From: Kitasatospora sp. NA04385
Lineage (GTDB): Bacteria; Actinomycetota; Actinomycetes; Streptomycetales; Streptomycetaceae
Direction: 5' to 3'
Assembly: GCF_013364235.1 (NCBI RefSeq)
Contig: NZ_CP054919.1
Location: 8,089,239 to 8,153,238 of the forward strand
DNA: 64,000 nt
Part shown: positions 49,599 through 58,401 of the stretch, piece by piece
How the letters are laid out: each line of letters begins with the position of its first letter
Numbering within the stretch: position 1 is the stretch's first letter
Notes under the pieces: generated by a model
What the model was told of the DNA's origin: nothing
Databases searched by the model: none
The model's input: the letters and a program-made list of their open reading frames with translations, nothing else
Translations under genes and position numbers: made by a program

Positions 49599-50828
49599 AT
49601 GGAAGCGGCACGACCGGCAGTGGCCCGGATCGACGGGACCGGCAGCGTGCTGGTCGCACCGCGGGAGCGGTGGGAGGAGGAGCCGGCCCGGGAGTTCCCC
49701 GGCACCAGGGCCACCCCGGAGGAACTGGCCGCCGGGGCGGTCGACCCCACCGGCCGGACCGTCTACCTGTACGGCGTCCGGGCGGGCGTCGAGGAGCGCC
49801 GACTGCGCGGAGCGGCACGGGTGTTCGCCGTCCGGGAGCCGTCGTCCGCACCGGGCGGGGAGGACGGCGGGCCGTGGCCCGTCGTCGACCCCGGACGGGT
49901 GCCCGCCCGGGTGCGCGGCGTCGGCGTGTACTACCGCCGCTTCTTCGACCCCGCGGACGACCACTTCGGCCGGATCAGCACCGAGCACGCCTTCCAGTCG
50001 CTCACCGAGTCCACCAAGCCCGGCACCGCCCACCGCAGCGGGATCTACCTGACGCCCGTCCGGCGGGACGGCGCCGAGCTGCACTTCCGGCTGCTGCGCT
50101 GCTCCACCAACCTCGCCGGGCCCACCGAGGGCTTCCGCGCCACCGACACCCGGATCGTCGGGGAACTCGACCGGGAGGCCGCCGCCGTCCTCCACGGCCA
50201 CGCGCCGCTGAACCACGTCCTCGCGCAGATCTACCACAACACCCCCGCCGCCGAAGGGCGCCGGCAGTCCAAGGCCAGGATCTCCGCCCACGCCGACAAG
50301 ACCAAGGACATGCCCGCCAACGGCATCATGGCCTTCTGCACCTTCTACGACCGGCTCGACGGACTGCGCCCGCTGCCCGGCGACCCCCACGACCTCGGCG
50401 TGAACGGCGTCAGCGCGCTGACCGGGCTGCGCTTCCGCCTCAAGGAGCGCACCGCGCACACCGACGCCGCCGGCCTCCCGCCGGACGTCACCCTCACCCT
50501 GCACCCCGGCTCGGTCCTCCTGGTGCCGCTGTCCACCAACCGCCGCTACACCCACGAGATCCGCCCCTCGGCGCTGCCCGCCGAACGGCTCCCGACCCGG
50601 CTGGGCTACGTGGTGCGCTGCTCGGACGCCGAAGCCGTCCACCGGGACGGCCGCACCTTCCTGAAGACCGCGCGCGGGCCGGTCGAGCTGGAACCGCCCA
50701 CCCGGGACGGGATGGACGAACTGCGCCGCAGCTACGCCGAGGAGAACCGGAGCACCTCCTTCGTCGACTACGCCGGACAGCCGCCCTTCAGCATGAACGC
50801 GGGAGACTACCTTGCACCCCGGCCCTGA
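49599..50828 (+). CDS. 2OG-Fe(II) dioxygenase-like protein, long paralogue
   Basis: 409 residues. The C-terminal half carries an AlkB-like pattern: His231-Ala-Asp233 (ARISAHADKTKDMPANG), the distal His319 (STNRRYTHEIRPS) and Arg in LPTRLGYVVRCSDAEAV. Strand patterns VTLTLHPGSVLLVPLSTNRR fit the double-stranded beta helix. The N-terminal ~200 residues (VYLYGVRAGVEERRLRGAAR, YYRRFFDPADDHFGRISTEH) I do not recognise. The ending EENRSTSFVDYAGQPPFS matches the next protein's ending (RENRETDFGYPPLAYT), so the two are paralogues. It overlaps the next gene by 17 nt. Substrate unknown; the Fe/2OG assignment is inference from motifs. Confidence 0.75.
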   Translation: MEAARPAVARIDGTGSVLVAPRERWEEEPAREFPGTRATPEELAAGAVDPTGRTVYLYGVRAGVEERRLRGAARVFAVREPSSAPGGEDGGPWPVVDPGRVPARVRGVGVYYRRFFDPADDHFGRISTEHAFQSLTESTKPGTAHRSGIYLTPVRRDGAELHFRLLRCSTNLAGPTEGFRATDTRIVGELDREAAAVLHGHAPLNHVLAQIYHNTPAAEGRRQSKARISAHADKTKDMPANGIMAFCTFYDRLDGLRPLPGDPHDLGVNGVSALTGLRFRLKERTAHTDAAGLPPDVTLTLHPGSVLLVPLSTNRRYTHEIRPSALPAERLPTRLGYVVRCSDAEAVHRDGRTFLKTARGPVELEPPTRDGMDELRRSYAEENRSTSFVDYAGQPPFSMNAGDYLAPRP

Positions 50829-51579
50829 CCTGCCCGACGGAATCCGCCGCCACGCCCTGCCGGCCGGGGAGAACCCGTTCGCCGAACTGCTCGGATCGGT
50901 GCGCTGGGAGGAGGCGGGCCGGGGCCGCCGGGCCGCCGTGATCGTCCGGGTCGGCGAGGACGGCGGAGTGCCGCTGGTGCGCACCACCGCCCGGTACGCG
51001 CACCCGGCCCAGCGGTTCCGGCCGGTGCACGAGCGGCTGGCCGGAGAGGTCCGGGAGCACGCGGCGCTCCCGGACGGCCTCGACAACGCGCTCGTCGAGG
51101 TCTACACCAACGCCTGCACCGGCATGGGCGCCCACTCCGACCTGGCGCTCGACCTGGCCGAAGGCTCCTCCGTCGCGCTGTACTCCTGCTACCGGGACCC
51201 GGCGGGACCGCCCAGGACGCTGCGCTTCGAACCCAAGGACGGCGTGCCGGGCGAGGGCTTCGGCGTCCCGCTGGCCCACCACGGCCTGGTGGTGTTCTCG
51301 CTCGCCGCGAACCGCCGCTTCCGGCACCGGATCGTGCTGGAGCCCCCCGCCCGGGCGGTGGACAACGAGTGGCTCGGCGTGACCTTCCGGACCTCCGCGA
51401 CGCCCGTCCACCACCGCGACGGGCGGGCCCACCTCCCGGACGGGGAACTGCTGCCCGCCACCGAGGAGCAGCAGCGCGAGTTCCACCTGCTGCGCCGCCG
51501 CGAGAACCGGGAGACGGACTTCGGGTACCCGCCGCTGGCGTACACCGTCAGCGCGAGCGACCTGCTGCCGCCGGTCTGA
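50812..51579 (+). CDS. AlkB-like 2OG-Fe(II) dioxygenase, short paralogue
   Basis: 255 residues from a TTG, preceded by GGGAGA 5 nt upstream. NALVEVYTNACTGMGAHSDL holds His108-Ser-Asp110; LVVFSLAANRRFRHRIVLEP holds His172; NEWLGVTFRTSAT holds Arg193. The N-x-Y...G...HSD and WLGVTFR patterns are those of AlkB/ABH2-type oxygenases. AlkB enzymes repair alkylated DNA or RNA, but close relatives hydroxylate small molecules, and the regulated operon suggests metabolism rather than repair. Translationally coupled with the paralogue upstream. Confidence 0.78.
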   Translation: MHPGPDLPDGIRRHALPAGENPFAELLGSVRWEEAGRGRRAAVIVRVGEDGGVPLVRTTARYAHPAQRFRPVHERLAGEVREHAALPDGLDNALVEVYTNACTGMGAHSDLALDLAEGSSVALYSCYRDPAGPPRTLRFEPKDGVPGEGFGVPLAHHGLVVFSLAANRRFRHRIVLEPPARAVDNEWLGVTFRTSATPVHHRDGRAHLPDGELLPATEEQQREFHLLRRRENRETDFGYPPLAYTVSASDLLPPV

Positions 51580-51715
51580 CCGGCCGTCCGGCCGCCCGGC
51601 CTTCTGACCGGCCATCCAGTTGTCCGGCCTTCCGACCGGCCCGGCCACCCGGCGGTCACCGGCCCGCCGGACGGCCGCCATGTGAACGGCCTGCGGGGGA
51701 GCGGTGCGGGGCCGG

Positions 51716-51745
51716 TAGGATCGGCGGGCACTGACAACGTTGGCA
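51716..51745 (+). promoter_or_regulatory. TAGGAT -10 with LacI-type operator TGACAACGTTGGCA
   Basis: The hexamer TAGGAT (51716-51721) is followed 10 nt later by the palindrome TGACAACGTTGGCA (51732-51745), which has the CAACGTTG core with central CpG typical of LacI-family sites. Its position just downstream of the start site would block transcription of the MFS gene at 51838. Confidence 0.6.
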
Positions 51746-51837
51746 CCGAGGTCGACGCCGGGCCGACGCCAGGGCAACACCGGGGCGACGCCGGGTCGGT
51801 GCGCCACCGGAACCGCCCCGCCGCCTGGAGTACCCGC

Positions 51838-53106
51838 ATGCCACTGGCGCTCGTCGCCCTCGCCGTGACCGCCTTCGCGATCGGCACCACCGAGTTCTCC
51901 GCGATGGGACTGCTCCCGCAGATCGCCCACGGCCTGGACCGGACGATCCCGCAGACCGGCTGGCTGATCTCGCTGTACGCGCTGGGCGTGGTGATCGGGG
52001 CGCCGCTGCTGACCGCCGTCGCCACCAGGCTGCCGCGCAAGACGGCGCTGATCGGCCTGGCCGGGCTGTTCACCCTCGGCAACCTGCTGTGCGCCGTCGC
52101 CCCGAACTTCGCCTTCCTCGCGGTGGCCCGGCTGATCACCGGCCTGCCGCACGGCGCGTTCTTCGGCGCCGGAGCGGTCGCCGCCGCCGAACTGGTCGCC
52201 CCGCACCTGCGGGCCCGCGCCGTCTCGGTGATGTTCTCCGGCCTGACGGTGGCCAACATCCTCGGCGTGCCCGCCGCGACCCTGCTCGGCCAGCACCTCG
52301 GCTGGCGGGCCGCGATGTTCGTGGTGGTCGTCATCGGCCTGCTCGGCGCCGTCGCCATCGCCCGCCTCGTCCCGCCGCTGCCCAGCCACCCCGGCGCCGG
52401 ACTGCGCGGCGAACTCGCCACCTTCCGCAGCGGACAGCTCTGGCTGGCCCTGGCCACCGTCGTGCTCGGCTGCGCCGGACTGTTCGCCTGCTACACCTAC
52501 ATCACGCCCACCCTCACCGAGGTCGCCGGGTTCGCCAAGGGCTCGGTCACCCTGGTGCTCGCCCTGTTCGGCGTCGGCATGACCATCGGCAACTTGATCG
52601 GCGGCTACGCGGCCGACCGGGCCCTGCGCCCGTCGATCTGCGCGGCGTTCCTGGCGATGGCGGCCGCGCTCGGCCTGTTCGCGCTCACCGCGCACAACCG
52701 CTGGACGGCCGCCGTGACGGTGGTGCTGATCGGCACGGCGGGCTTCGCGACCGTCCCCACCCTGCAGACCCTGGTGATCCGGAAGGCGCGCACCGCCCCG
52801 ACCCTGGCCTCCGCCACCGTGCAGGGCGCCTTCAACCTGGCCAACGCGATCGGCGCCTGGCTCGGCGGCCTGGCGATCGACGCCGGGTACGGGCTGACCT
52901 CGCCCTCGCTGGTCGGCGCGGGCCTGTCGCTGCTCGGCTTCGCGGTTGCCGCCGTCTCCTGGTCGGCGGACCGGCGCACCCGGCCGGCCGTCGCGGACCA
53001 GCCGGTGGATCAGCCGGTGGACCAGGCGGTGGATCAGGCGGTGGATCAGGCGGTGGCGCGGTCGGCGGCGCGGGAGGAGCCGCAGCAGGCGGCCGCGGCC
53101 GGTTGA
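51838..53106 (+). CDS. MFS transporter, DHA1 type (AraJ-like)
   Basis: 422 residues, about 12 helices. LALVALAVTAFAIGTTEFSA is the helix 1 motif of the AraJ/PbuE-type exporters; YALGVVIGAPLLTAVATRLP covers motif A; GLPHGAFFGAGAVAAAELVA and GNLIGGYAADRALRPSICAA follow. The ATG at 51838 is supported by GGAG (51827-51830); a GTG at 51799 is an alternative. The C-terminus has QPVD/QAVD repeats from a 12-bp tandem array near 53003-53056. It is likely controlled by the LacI protein through the upstream operator. Confidence 0.9.
   Translation: MPLALVALAVTAFAIGTTEFSAMGLLPQIAHGLDRTIPQTGWLISLYALGVVIGAPLLTAVATRLPRKTALIGLAGLFTLGNLLCAVAPNFAFLAVARLITGLPHGAFFGAGAVAAAELVAPHLRARAVSVMFSGLTVANILGVPAATLLGQHLGWRAAMFVVVVIGLLGAVAIARLVPPLPSHPGAGLRGELATFRSGQLWLALATVVLGCAGLFACYTYITPTLTEVAGFAKGSVTLVLALFGVGMTIGNLIGGYAADRALRPSICAAFLAMAAALGLFALTAHNRWTAAVTVVLIGTAGFATVPTLQTLVIRKARTAPTLASATVQGAFNLANAIGAWLGGLAIDAGYGLTSPSLVGAGLSLLGFAVAAVSWSADRRTRPAVADQPVDQPVDQAVDQAVDQAVARSAAREEPQQAAAAG
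53003..53056 (+). repeat. 12-bp tandem array coding QPVD/QAVD repeats
   Basis: Units of the form GCGGTGGATCAG (with CCGGTGGACCAG variants) repeat about four to five times inside the MFS gene's 3' end and encode a disordered acidic tail. Confidence 0.8.
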
Positions 53107-53206
53107 CGGGGCGTCGGCCCTCGACGCCCGGGGCGGAAGATGATCTTATGAGTCGCTCCGGGCCCTCGTGCGGGAGACCCGGGCACATCCCCGAAGGAGC
53201 CCCGCC

Positions 53207-54184
53207 ATGACCAGCCCCGACACCCGCCCCGGCCGCGTCGGCGTGATGCTGCCCCGCGACCTGCCCGTGCGGCAGATCCTCCCGTACGCGCGCCGCGCCG
53301 AGGAGCTGGGGTTCGACGAGCTGTGGGTGGTCGAGGACCTCGGCTGGCGCGGCGGCATCGCCCAGGCCGCCAGTGTGCTCGCCGCCACCGAGCGGATCAC
53401 CGTCGGCATCGGCATCCTGCCCGCCGGCGCCCGCAACGTCTGCTTCGCCGCGATGGAACTCGCCACCCTCGCCCAGCTCCACCCCGGCCGCCTCACCGCG
53501 GGACTCGGCCACGGCATGCGGGAGTGGATGGAACAGGCCGGCGGCGCCTGGCCGGCCAGCCCGCTCACCCTGCTGCGCGAGTACGCCACCGCGCTGCGCG
53601 CCCTGCTGCGCGGCGAGGACGGCCCCGCCGACGGGCGGTACGTGCGCTGCGGCGGCGTCCGGCTCACCGAGATCCCGGACGTGGTGCCGCCCGTGCTGCT
53701 GGGCGTGCGCGGCCCCAGGTCGCAGGCGCTCGCGGGCGAGGTCGCCGACGGCCTGCTGCTGGCCGAGCCCGCCGCGCCCGGCTACGTCGCCGCCGCGCTG
53801 GAGCACCTGGGCCGCCGCGGCGCCCGGGTGGTCACGTACGACGTCGCCGCCGTCGACCCGGACGGGGACGCCGCCGTCGAGCGGGTCCGGGCCGGGCTGG
53901 CCGCGATCGGCGAACCCGACTGGGCGCCGCACATCGAACCGCTCCCGTTCGCCGCCGCGTTCCGGGCCCACCGGGCCGCGAGCGCCGACGGCGCGGAGTT
54001 CGCCCGCACCATGCCCGCCGAGTGGGTCCGCGCGCTCGCCGTCACCGGGACGCCCGCCGAGGCCCGCGCCGCGATCGCCGCCCGCCACGCGGCGGGTGCC
54101 ACCGGGGTCGTCCTCACCCCGGTCGGGGCCGATCCGCTGGGGGCGCTGGAGTCGCTGGCGCGGGCCCTGCCGGGCCGGGAGTGA
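53207..54184 (+). CDS. LLM-class F420-dependent oxidoreductase
   Basis: 325 residues. RVGVMLPRDLPVRQILPYAR opens the bacterial-luciferase-like TIM barrel; ELGFDELWVVEDLGWRGGIA, ITVGIGILPAGARNVCFAAM, GRLTAGLGHGMREWMEQAG and VVPPVLLGVRGPRSQALAGE are family landmarks. These proteins reduce or oxygenate substrates with F420H2 or FMNH2. GAAGGAG precedes the ATG. It follows the MFS exporter by 100 bp on the same strand and may extend that unit. Tail to tail with the PhyH gene. Confidence 0.92.
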   Translation: MTSPDTRPGRVGVMLPRDLPVRQILPYARRAEELGFDELWVVEDLGWRGGIAQAASVLAATERITVGIGILPAGARNVCFAAMELATLAQLHPGRLTAGLGHGMREWMEQAGGAWPASPLTLLREYATALRALLRGEDGPADGRYVRCGGVRLTEIPDVVPPVLLGVRGPRSQALAGEVADGLLLAEPAAPGYVAAALEHLGRRGARVVTYDVAAVDPDGDAAVERVRAGLAAIGEPDWAPHIEPLPFAAAFRAHRAASADGAEFARTMPAEWVRALAVTGTPAEARAAIAARHAAGATGVVLTPVGADPLGALESLARALPGRE

Positions 54185-54217
54185 CGGGAGCCCCCGAGGA
54201 AGCCGCCCGGGGCCGGC

Positions 54218-55300
54218 TCAGACGGGGGCGGTGCAGCGGTCCGCCCAGCTGGCGGTCTGCTCGGCCAGGTCGACCGGCTCGTACCAGGAGCTGAGGCCGA
54301 GCAGCTTGCTGCCGAGCTCGGTCAGCCGGGCGGTCGGGTAGCGCTTGGACTCGTGCAGGACGGGGTCGCCGACCAGGGTGCGGTTCCACAGCGGGGTGCG
54401 CAGGTGGCGCCAGGAGTCGACCCGGGACTTGCGCAGCTGCTCGTGCTCCTCCAGGGCGGGCATCATCGACAGGTACTGCACGGCGCGCACGCCCCGCTCG
54501 GAGAGGTTGCGGGCGACGCCGTGCGCCAGCAGGCCGTTCCAGATCAGCAGGTCGCCGGGGTGCAGCTCGGGGCGGACCACCGGCAGTTCGGCCCGGTCGA
54601 AGTCGGGGCGGAGCGGGTCCCGGTCGGCGGGCTGGGCGAGCCGCCAGGACTCGAACCGCCGGAACAGCTCCGGGCTGCACTGGAAGCCGCCGGTGTCCGG
54701 CGCGGTCTCGTTGAGCGCGATGATGCCCTGCACCCGCTGCGGCGGCACGCCCCGGCCGGTGTCGACGTCCCAGTGCAGCCGGAGGTCGGCGCCGCGGTCG
54801 GCGGGGTCGAGCAGCGCCCGGTCGCGGTTGCCCCGGTTGGGCGGGTTGAGGTTGAGCCGGTCCAGGGTGACCCACAGCTCCTCGCAGTCCCAGACGTCCA
54901 CGAAGGCGTCGTAGACCCGCTGGTGCTGCCGGCTGTCCCACAGCAGTTGGTGGTGGTAGGCCTCGACGAAGCCGTGGACGTGCAGTTTGCGGTCCAGCTC
55001 GGAGCGGAACGGCCGCTCGGGGAACCAGCCGGACGGGTCCTGCGGGTCCAGGCCCTGGAACTCCCAGGCGAAGTCGAGCATCCGGCGGGCGTGCTCGGCC
55101 GGCACCGCCTCGCGGACGACCACGTAGCCGTAGGTCTGCCAGTGCGCGAAGTCCTCCGCCGAGAGCACCCGCAGCGGGCGGGACTTGGACAGTTCGCGCA
55201 GGGTGTGCTGGGCGAGGTAGGACTCGCCGTCGTTGCTGAAGTACGGCCGGTCGCCCGCGGCCCGGTACAGGTGGGCGCGACGGGACGGTACGGACATCAT
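54218..55300 (-). CDS. Phytanoyl-CoA dioxygenase (PhyH) family protein
   Basis: 360 residues. The iron triad is His176-Trp-Asp178 (LRLHWDVDTGRG) and His260 (GLLAHGVARN), with Arg264 for 2-oxoglutarate; VLSAEDFAHWQTYGYVVVRE is the usual N-terminal entry of PhyH proteins, and VQGIIALNETAPDTGGFQCS the middle strands. Members hydroxylate small molecules or carrier-bound acids, including antibiotic intermediates. GGAGGG precedes the ATG. The upstream promoter overlaps a DasR-like site. It is the third 2OG-Fe(II) enzyme within 6 kb. Confidence 0.93.
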   Translation of the reverse strand: MMSVPSRRAHLYRAAGDRPYFSNDGESYLAQHTLRELSKSRPLRVLSAEDFAHWQTYGYVVVREAVPAEHARRMLDFAWEFQGLDPQDPSGWFPERPFRSELDRKLHVHGFVEAYHHQLLWDSRQHQRVYDAFVDVWDCEELWVTLDRLNLNPPNRGNRDRALLDPADRGADLRLHWDVDTGRGVPPQRVQGIIALNETAPDTGGFQCSPELFRRFESWRLAQPADRDPLRPDFDRAELPVVRPELHPGDLLIWNGLLAHGVARNLSERGVRAVQYLSMMPALEEHEQLRKSRVDSWRHLRTPLWNRTLVGDPVLHESKRYPTARLTELGSKLLGLSSWYEPVDLAEQTASWADRCTAPV

Positions 55301-55528
55301 GGGACGACCCTCCGATGGGGCGTGCGGGAGCTGGACGGGTGGCCGCGCCCCGGCGAGGGCACGCGGGCGGACCCGGTCGAGGGGGAGACGGGGGCGCGGC
55401 GGGACGGGGACGCGCTCCGGGCCGGGCGGCCGCGGCCGGGCACGGGCGGCCCCCGCAGCGGGGCCGAAGAGCCGGAGCGACGGGGAAGGGCGGCGTGAAC
55501 AGCGCGCCGCGGTCGCTCCGATCGCCAG

Positions 55529-55623
55529 ATTGGTTCAGACCAAACGTGTTGTCAAGTTCCTGCCCGGTAACCCAGATTGGCTTCGGGTCAAGCTCGACCT
55601 GGTCACAAGTTGGTCTAGACAAC
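55529..55623 (-). promoter_or_regulatory. Promoter with two DasR-like (dre) operators
   Basis: Site 1, TTGGTTCAGACCAA (55530-55543), and site 2, AGTTGGTCTAGACAAC (55608-55623), resemble the GntR/HutC-type dre consensus TGGTCTAGACCA. On the minus strand TTGACA (55550-55555) and CAATCT are 17 nt apart with site 1 in the spacer, so the site is placed to repress the PhyH gene. The remaining sequence of the 358-bp gap shows no gene. Confidence 0.6.
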
Positions 55624-55658
55624 CTGGGCGAAGCGGTCATGGCCCCCGAACGGGCCGG

Positions 55659-58073
55659 TCAGAGGCGGAACCAGGAACGCCGGGACGACTCCGGCTCCGG
55701 CTCCGGCTCCGGCACCTCCGGAGCCCCCGGCTCCACCGTTTTCATCGGCTCCATCGGCTCCATCGGCTCCGTCGGCTCCACCGGCTCCACCGGAGCGGGA
55801 CCGGACAGCTCCCGGGCACCCGCCGCGGGAGCGCTCCCGGCCGCGGGGTCGGACAGCACGGCCAGCGCCTCGTGCCACAGCGGCACCGCGTCGTCCGGAC
55901 GCCCCAGCGCCACCAGGGCGTGCCCCAACTGCTCCAGGGTGCGCCCCCGGGCCCACCCGTCCCCGGACGCGCCGTGCAGGTCCAGCGCCCGGCGCAGGCA
56001 GCCCACCGCCTGCGGCAGCCGCCCCAGCACCCGGTGCACCGTGCCCAGGTGCAGCAGCGCCAGCCCCTCGGTGCGCGGATCGGGCCCGATCGAGCGCAGC
56101 GACAGCCCCTCCAGCAGGAAGCGCTCCGCGTCGGCCAGCCGCCCCAGCCGCAGCGAGGCGTCGCCCAGGTTGGTCAGGGTCACCCGCTCCACCCAGCGGT
56201 GGCCGATCGTCCGGGCCAGCGGCAGGGCCGGTTCCAGCAGCTCCAGGGCCTCCGCCGCCCGCCCCTGGCGCAGGATCAGCTCCGCCAGGTTGTTGCGCGC
56301 CGCGCACTCGCTCCCCGCGTCCGCCCCGCCGTCCGCACACCGCTCCAGCGCCCGCCGCAGGTGGATCTCCGCCTCCACCGGCCGCCCCGCGTGCAACTGC
56401 GCCGTGCCCAGCAGCGCCAGCGACGCCGTCAGGGCCCGCGGATCGGTGCTGTCGGCCGCCGCCGCCACGGCGATCCGGGCCGCGTTCAGCCACTCCGCCC
56501 GGTGGTGCTGCCGGTGGAAGAACGACCACAGCGCGAACGGCAGCTGCCACGCCGCCGGCGGCCGCCCCGCCAGCGCCGCGTGCCGGATCACCGACAGCAG
56601 GTCCGCCAGGTGCGCCTCGCACCAGGCCACCGCCTCCCCGGCCGCCCCGAACACCGGCGGCCGCACCCCCGGCAGCGGCGCCGCCCCCGCCGGCCGGGCC
56701 CCCGGCTCCAGCAGCCGGCCCGCCGCGTCCGCACCCTGCCGGTACCAGTCGTACAGCCGGTCCAGCGCCGCCGCCCGGTCCCGCGAGGAGTCCCGGGCGT
56801 CCGCCAGCTCCCGGCCGTACACCTGCAGCAGCGAGTGGAAGCGGAACCGCTCCGGCGCCTCCGCCTCCAGCAGGTGCACGTCCGCCAGCACGTCCAGCAG
56901 CTCGTGCGCGTTGCCCGCGGTGGTGCCCAGCAGCGCCGCCGCCGTCTGCGCGGTCAGCACCGCCCCCGGGTGCAGCGCCAGCAGCCGGAACGCCCGGGCC
57001 GGCTCCGGCGCCAGCGCCCGGTACGACCAGGAGAACACCGTCCGCAGCGCCGAGTCGCCGTCGTCCGCCGCCGCCAGCACGTGCAGCCGGGTGCGGTCCG
57101 ACCGCAGTTCCTCGTTGACCCGGGTCAGCGCCAGCCCCGGCCGCGACAGCGCCCGCTCCGCCGCCACCAGCAGCGCCAGCGGCAACCGCCCGCAGCGCAG
57201 CACCAGTTCCCGGGCCGCCGCCGGGTCCGCGTCCACCCGCTCCGGGCCCAGCGTGCGGCGCAGCAGCTCCACCGCCTGCTCCTGCGGCAGCGGCGCCAGC
57301 GTCACCCGCCGCGCCCCGTCCCGCACCACCAGGCCGGCCATCCTGGTCCGACTGGTCACCAGCACCAGGCAGCCCGGTGCCCCCGGCAGCAGCGGACGGA
57401 CCTGGGCGGGCGCCGCCGCGTTGTCCAGCACCAGCAGTACCCGCCGCTCGGCCAGCAGGGTGCGCAGCAGCGCGCTGCGCTCCGGCACCCGGGGCGGGAT
57501 CGCCCCCGCGTCGGCGCCCAGCGCCCGCAGGAAACCGTCCAGCACCTCGCCCGGCTCCCGGGGCGCGCCCGAACTGCCGTGCCCCGCCAGGTCGCTGAAC
57601 AGCACCCCGTCCGGGAACCGCTCGCGCACCCGGTGCGCCCAGCGCACCGCCAGCGCGGTCTTGCCGATCCCGCCCATCCCGTCCAGCACCCACACCCGCG
57701 GCCCGCCCTCGCCCCACCGGGCCCGGGCCGCCGCCAGCGCCCCGTCCAGCTCGGCCAGCGCCTCCTCGCGGCCCGTGAACACCCCGGGCGCGGGCGGCAG
57801 CTGCACCGGAACCGCCATCGGGACGGCCGGGGCGACGGGGCTGCCCGGGTGGCCGACGGCGTCCGGCGCCTTCGGCGCGTCCGGCGTGCCCAGCAGTTCG
57901 GGGCGGGCCCCCAGCGCCCGGGCGCAGGCCGCCGCCAGGGCCTCGTTGCCGGGCCGCCGACCGGTCTCCACCCGGCTCAGGTAGCTCTTGCTGTAACTGG
58001 TCGCCCGGGCCAGCTCCGCGAGGGAGACCCCGCGCTCCTCCCGCAACGCCCGCAGCCGCTCGCCGAACGTCAC
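55659..58073 (-). CDS. XRE-NB-ARC-TPR regulator (STAND-type)
   Basis: 804 residues. HTH at residues 2-55 (GERLRALREERGVSLAELAR, ATSYSKSYLSRVETGRR); NB-ARC ATPase at about 97-420 with P-loop GMGGIGKT (132-139) and the Walker B strand in RRVLLVLDNAAAPAQV; a helical arm; and TPR-like repeats at about 560-770 (AARNNLAELILRQGRAAEAL, TLTNLGDASLRLGRLADAER). It ends with an EP-rich tail. The layout is that of Streptomyces regulators of the AfsR-related STAND group, which bind a ligand, oligomerise and switch transcription. The GTG at 58073 is the likeliest start; upstream GTGs exist. Confidence 0.92.
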   Translation of the reverse strand: MTFGERLRALREERGVSLAELARATSYSKSYLSRVETGRRPGNEALAAACARALGARPELLGTPDAPKAPDAVGHPGSPVAPAVPMAVPVQLPPAPGVFTGREEALAELDGALAAARARWGEGGPRVWVLDGMGGIGKTALAVRWAHRVRERFPDGVLFSDLAGHGSSGAPREPGEVLDGFLRALGADAGAIPPRVPERSALLRTLLAERRVLLVLDNAAAPAQVRPLLPGAPGCLVLVTSRTRMAGLVVRDGARRVTLAPLPQEQAVELLRRTLGPERVDADPAAARELVLRCGRLPLALLVAAERALSRPGLALTRVNEELRSDRTRLHVLAAADDGDSALRTVFSWSYRALAPEPARAFRLLALHPGAVLTAQTAAALLGTTAGNAHELLDVLADVHLLEAEAPERFRFHSLLQVYGRELADARDSSRDRAAALDRLYDWYRQGADAAGRLLEPGARPAGAAPLPGVRPPVFGAAGEAVAWCEAHLADLLSVIRHAALAGRPPAAWQLPFALWSFFHRQHHRAEWLNAARIAVAAAADSTDPRALTASLALLGTAQLHAGRPVEAEIHLRRALERCADGGADAGSECAARNNLAELILRQGRAAEALELLEPALPLARTIGHRWVERVTLTNLGDASLRLGRLADAERFLLEGLSLRSIGPDPRTEGLALLHLGTVHRVLGRLPQAVGCLRRALDLHGASGDGWARGRTLEQLGHALVALGRPDDAVPLWHEALAVLSDPAAGSAPAAGARELSGPAPVEPVEPTEPMEPMEPMKTVEPGAPEVPEPEPEPESSRRSWFRL

Positions 58074-58401
58074 CGGCCCCGGCCCCCCACTTCCCTGATG
58101 TGCTGTCACTGCTCCGCGCGGTGCCGCACGTGTTGCCAACCGCCCCCTGGCAACGGGCAACACCTTGCCGGTGCCCGGCGCGAACCCGAAGGATGGAGGC
58201 GGCGCCCGGCCCCGCAGCACGCCGCCGCGCCAGCCTATCCGCCGCCGGGGAAGCGGCGGACGGGCCGTCCACCGGAACCGAGCAGGCCAGCGGAGTGCGA
58301 GGCCGGAGAGAGCAGACACCGAACGGCCCGCCGGCCGGACGGGGAACGGCGCCGGGCGGCCGCGGACCGGCGGACGGCCGCGGGCCGGTCAGGCGCAGCG
58401 G

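Noticed and set aside
49599..51579. DNA-repair role for the AlkB-like pair
   Set aside because: No repair genes nearby, a LacI regulator and exporter flank them, and AlkB relatives commonly act on small molecules; left as unknown substrate.
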